The notes under the pieces were generated by a model that made no database searches, was not told the origin of the DNA, and saw only the letters and a program-made list of their open reading frames with translations. From positions 5,376,501 to 5,440,500 of the forward strand of contig JAGMUV010000002.1 of assembly GCA_020744425.1 (NCBI GenBank): a stretch of 64,000 nt of DNA, read 5' to 3'. Every line of letters starts with the position of its first letter. Positions within the stretch are counted from its first letter, which is position 1. The translations under genes were made by a program, and so were the position numbers. The stretch comes from Dactylonectria macrodidyma (taxonomy: Eukaryota; Ascomycota; Sordariomycetes; Hypocreales; Nectriaceae). Below, piece by piece: positions 60,398-64,000 of this stretch.

Positions 60398-61765
60398 ATG
60401 ATGGCCCCCACCGCCACAACGAACATGGACCTTCCAACTCTAGAGTCTGAGCGGGATGGCATCCTCGGGGATTCACAGGAGGAGGCCCAGCCAAAAGTGC
60501 CCTCCTCCATCGCAGTCTCAAGCGCACGCCTCTTCAAGTGGTATCGGGTATTGGGAAATATCTAACTTTTTCTAATGGCCGTACCATTCTCGATACGACC
60601 TGTGGTGCGGCTGTAGTATGCATCGGATATGACAACCTGCGGGTCAAGCAGGCCATGGTCGACCAAATCGACAAATTTTCTTACTGCAATTCCATGTTCT
60701 TCAGCCATCCCGTTGGCGAAGCATTGACTGCCAAGCTAGTAGGCGGAACAGGAGGTGTAATGTTGAGAGCATACATCATGCCTTCTGGTACGTCGCCTCA
60801 CAAACGATCAGTCCGCTTAACGAGTGACTGACATACAATCCCTTCTCTTCTAGGATCAGAAGCAATGGAAGCAGCTATGAATGGCACGTCAATACTACAT
60901 GGAAGTCAGCCCACAAACAGTCCAGCCAAATCAACTTTATTGCCCACGAAGGCTCTTATCACGACACAACACTGGGTGCGCTCTCGATGGGCGGCCATGT
61001 CGCGTGGCGGAGTCTCTGTGGATATGCTTCTACCTAACATTGCTCGAGTGTCACCCTGCAACGCTTATCGAGGGTTGAGCCCAGGACAAACGGTAGAGCA
61101 ATACGTCGAGCAACTGGCAGATGAATTGGATAGCAAATTTCAGGAACTTGGCCCGACGACTGTCTGCGCCTTTGTCAGCGAACCCGTGGTCGGAGCAGTA
61201 CGTTCTAAATATTGAGTCAAGTGATTTGCATTATTTATTGACACTTGTTCACTAGGCTCCTGGATGTGTCCCTGCCGTGCCTGGATACTTCAAGGCCACC
61301 TAGTGGCATGCGCCGCCGCGCTAGAAGTGCAGCGCATCATCCGAGCTTACCTGGAGAATCTGCTGCACACACACCTAGACAGCCATCCTCATGTAGGCAA
61401 CATCAGAGGCAGAGGGCTGTTTTGGGGAGTATGTAGATTGCGCGCTCCGAATCGGAGAGATTGCTAAGTACATGTTTAGATCGAATTCGTTGCCGACAAG
61501 GCAACTTAAGAACCGTTCCCACTGTCCGCTAATGTCGCTAGTTTGATGCATCTCAAGGGCTTGAATGACTGTGGCATCAAGCATGTACCCTGGGACCGGC
61601 ACCAAAGACGGCGTGTTGCGTGATCGTGTCCTTATTGCTCCGGCTTACAACGGCGCAAGCGGCGAGATTGAAGAAATTGTTTCAGCGTACGAGATGCAGT
61701 ATATCAAACTTTTGATCAACTCTTCATTGTCTACGAGTCATTTTATTGAGCGCTTGGTATTCTAG
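60398..61765 (+). pseudogene. Decayed class III (PLP) aminotransferase
   Basis: Pieces of a fungal class III aminotransferase are readable in order but in different frames: GKYLTFSNGRTILDTTCGAA (about 60540), FSYCNSMFFSHPVGEAL, an intact intron joining YIMPSG-SEAMEAAM, MARQYYMEVSPQ (60881 frame), GSYHDTTLGALSMGGH (another frame), NIARVSPCNAYRGLSPGQTVEQYVEQL, AEPVVGA-like, and LYPGTGT-like near the end. Several frameshifts and a TAA within IEFVADKAT* interrupt it. Between PAVPGYFKA (about 61295) and LVACAAALEVQRII the family normally has about 90 residues, including the GKGLGGGY lysine that binds PLP; these are missing. It cannot be active. The intact enzyme would be about 440 residues. Confidence 0.85.
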
Positions 61766-62750
61766 TTTGTTGTATTCGATGAGTTTTGTCTACTTCCATT
61801 GGCAGATTACATGGGCAGTTCAGTTAAGTGAAACCTCCCTGCTCTCTTTAGTCAAGGCAAGCTTCATGATACCCGCCCGCTGCTCCGTTAATATTCGGTG
61901 AGTGCAGAAGAGCGAAAATGAATAACTAAAAGAAATCTTACGTATGTTCTGTCATCCCAACACTGCGGGCCTGGACAGCTATTTTCCACCTCTGATACGA
62001 CGCGCCTGATGTGACCGAGAATTTCCCACGGGAATTAGCGAAAGCCTGAGCTGCTTCAGGGGTTTGCTAGCTGAAGCTTCCTCGATCGCGGACTTGACCT
62101 CCCTCGCGGTGCGGCCGGAGTCGTGCAACTTCCCGGGCATTTGGCCAAGCGAAAACCGGAGCTCCAGGCGCCCCCGTCTTAGTTACATAGTGGAATAGAT
62201 TGGCCGGGCCGGCCGGGACTTTTTGCTCTGAGTGCATTATCATTAGACCTTGAATTACAAATGGTAAACCTTGTCTACCAAAGCCTCTCAACGTGGTCTA
62301 GGCGCATTGTGCCCTGGATCTTTAGCGTCGTCTTGCTGCCAACGATACACAAATGGAGCAGAATGTCTCATAATTAACTTTTCCAGGGAGGAACAGATGG
62401 GGCCTTGTGAAGCAGACAGTAGGGAGGTCACTCTGTAGGCATTGAATCGCGTTGGCGTGCACAGCCCACTAAAGGCCGTGTTCGAAATTGCCGTGCAAGG
62501 TACCCTGGCCGTTCTTGCGTCTTGGGGAGGTTTAGAACATTTTAGACTTTCTAGGCCTTTTCCGGACCTGCCGGGTCTGCGAGAATTCGTGATCCTTGAT
62601 TTCTGTTGTTCGTATTTCACGATTCAGTGGGCTGGGTTTGAGACGCGTATATAATCTGCTCACTCATCTCCCTATTGGATAGTCACCAGCAGACAAGCTG
62701 TTGTATCTCATCAGACCTTAGCCACTCTTAACCCTCACCTTCTTACCAAA
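61766..62750. other. Intergenic 1 kb
   Basis: Between the aminotransferase remnant and the secreted hydrolase. GC-rich palindromic stretch near 62205-62220; no gene is recognised. Confidence 0.5.
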
Positions 62751-63617
62751 ATGATCTTCTCATCGCTTGTTGCATGGGCTGCTGTCTTCGGCGGTACCAA
62801 TGCCCTAGCCATCCGCCAAAATACCCCAGTCTGGCTCACTCTTCCTCCAACACCAGAACTTCCGTCTCCTATTAGCACCAAAACAACTCTCATCAATGGT
62901 GTTCAGCTGTGGATGCAGAAGTATAATGAAAAGGCTAACGCCACTCCTATTGTGATGGACCACGGCGGCCTTGGTTACTCGGCTTATTTCGGAGCCGTCA
63001 TCTCCCGACTCGTTTCCGAAGGCCACTATGTTATTGCAGTCGACCGCCGAGGCCATGGCCGTTCAACCTTCAACGCTAACGATGTCTTCACTTATGACCA
63101 GATGGCCAATGATATTCATGCTCAACTTGCTGCTGCCGGCATCAAAGAGTATAACGTCGTCGGTTGGTCAGATGGTGCCATGACTACGCTCGCTGCCCTA
63201 ATCAACTCTACTACTGCGAAGCCTATAAAGAAGGCCTTCATCTTCGGCGGCGCCGCAACTCCTGAGCAGTCCAATGCTACGTTTTCCGACACGGCAATCT
63301 ATGCCGAGTTTGTTACCCGGTGCCGCACCGAGTACGCTCAATTGCAACCCAACGCGAACTTCACCCTTTTCGGAACCAAGGTCGGCACCATGGAGGCTAC
63401 GCTGCCACAGTTCACGGACGCACAGCTCGGCACCATCGATGGAAGCAGGGTTATAATTGTCGGAGCTGAGCACGAGGAGGCGATCAACCTGGATGTGCCT
63501 GCGAAGCTGCACGCAGCCATCAAGGGTAGCAAGATCCAGATCCTGCCTGGCGTGAGCCACTTCGCACCAGTACAGAACCCGGACCAGTTCACCGCTGCCG
63601 TGGAGGCCTTCTTTTGA
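62751..63617 (+). CDS. Secreted alpha/beta hydrolase
   Basis: An intronless ORF of 288 residues with a signal peptide (first about 19 residues, SSLVAWAAVFGGTNALA). It then shows the alpha/beta-hydrolase fold: oxyanion segment MDHGGLGYSAYF near 65-77, VDRRGHGRS, the nucleophile elbow VGWSDGAM (Ser near 138), and the terminal His in GVSHFAP near 271. The acid residue is less clear; GAEHEEAIN near 240 is the usual position. Sequons NAT, NST, NAT and NFT are consistent with passage through the secretory pathway. Substrate is unknown. The start gives the signal peptide directly. Confidence 0.9.
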   Translation: MIFSSLVAWAAVFGGTNALAIRQNTPVWLTLPPTPELPSPISTKTTLINGVQLWMQKYNEKANATPIVMDHGGLGYSAYFGAVISRLVSEGHYVIAVDRRGHGRSTFNANDVFTYDQMANDIHAQLAAAGIKEYNVVGWSDGAMTTLAALINSTTAKPIKKAFIFGGAATPEQSNATFSDTAIYAEFVTRCRTEYAQLQPNANFTLFGTKVGTMEATLPQFTDAQLGTIDGSRVIIVGAEHEEAINLDVPAKLHAAIKGSKIQILPGVSHFAPVQNPDQFTAAVEAFF

Positions 63618-64000
63618 ATATTTAATGAAATAGAGAGTAAGAGTAATTGCATAGTTGGAAAGATTGGAAAGAGGGCAAAAAATGACTGAGATTCGAGAAA
63701 TGAAAACTATGAAACTGGTGAAATCTGCAAAAGAGGAGCTCCATACAGATTGCATGGATTAATGTGCGCTATAGCTACCAACAGAAACCTATGGCATTTT
63801 TCCTAGCTGCGTCAAATGTACATCGATAAGCTTATTTCCTATTTAATTGTACATAATCTAAGGTGTACTTTGTTCATTTGACTCTATGAATGGCTTCTAC
63901 GGCAATGTTTTACCTTAAAATCCGACCACATTGTTTAAACTCCGCCTCGATTCCGTACCTAATTATATTGAAATCGTACATCCTGCTCTGAATGCAAATA
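63618..64000. other. 3' flank
   Basis: 383 AT-rich bases following the hydrolase to the window end. No gene is seen. Confidence 0.55.

Noticed and set aside
62288..62620. Minus-strand 110-codon ORF
   Set aside because: No domain or splice support; in a spacer next to a pseudogene.

Overview
The window looks like nuclear chromosomal DNA from a filamentous ascomycete, most likely a Sordariomycete. Genes carry short 50-100 bp GT..AG introns, and there is a class III chitin synthase, a PTH11-type rhodopsin-domain protein, an alternative NADH dehydrogenase, an acetamidase-type amidase and a Zn2Cys6 regulator. No operons, bacterial elements, rRNA or tRNA genes were recognised. Species cannot be fixed from sequence alone.

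Layout. 1-12.5 kb is sparse and variable: a partial methyltransferase, a rhodopsin-domain membrane protein, about 2.6 kb with no gene, a hydrolase wrecked by stop codons, a sugar-porter transporter, a secreted Asn-glycosylation-rich protein, and a Cys/His-module protein. 13.8-51.8 kb is a dense housekeeping block: class III chitin synthase, sulfite reductase beta subunit (MET5), KEI1, ribose-5-phosphate isomerase, YPT6, NOP53, external NADH dehydrogenase, uridine kinase, GID8, complex I NDUFS4, ATP synthase subunit f, a large disordered protein and MCM6. 52-64 kb is again accessory: an ACS-family transporter with an apparent frameshift, an amidase, a Zn2Cys6 factor, a decayed class III aminotransferase and a secreted alpha/beta hydrolase.

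How genes relate. NDUFS4 and ATP17 are divergent OXPHOS genes sharing a 315 bp promoter with a CCAAT box. MCM6 has MluI cell-cycle boxes upstream. The transporter, amidase and Zn2Cys6 regulator at 52.4-59.5 kb could form a small nitrogen-scavenging group, though the transporter and the nearby aminotransferase look broken. Exon models were built by hand from splice signals and from protein motif continuity; reading frames close across every junction listed unless stated. Family assignments rest on recognised motifs, not on a database search.
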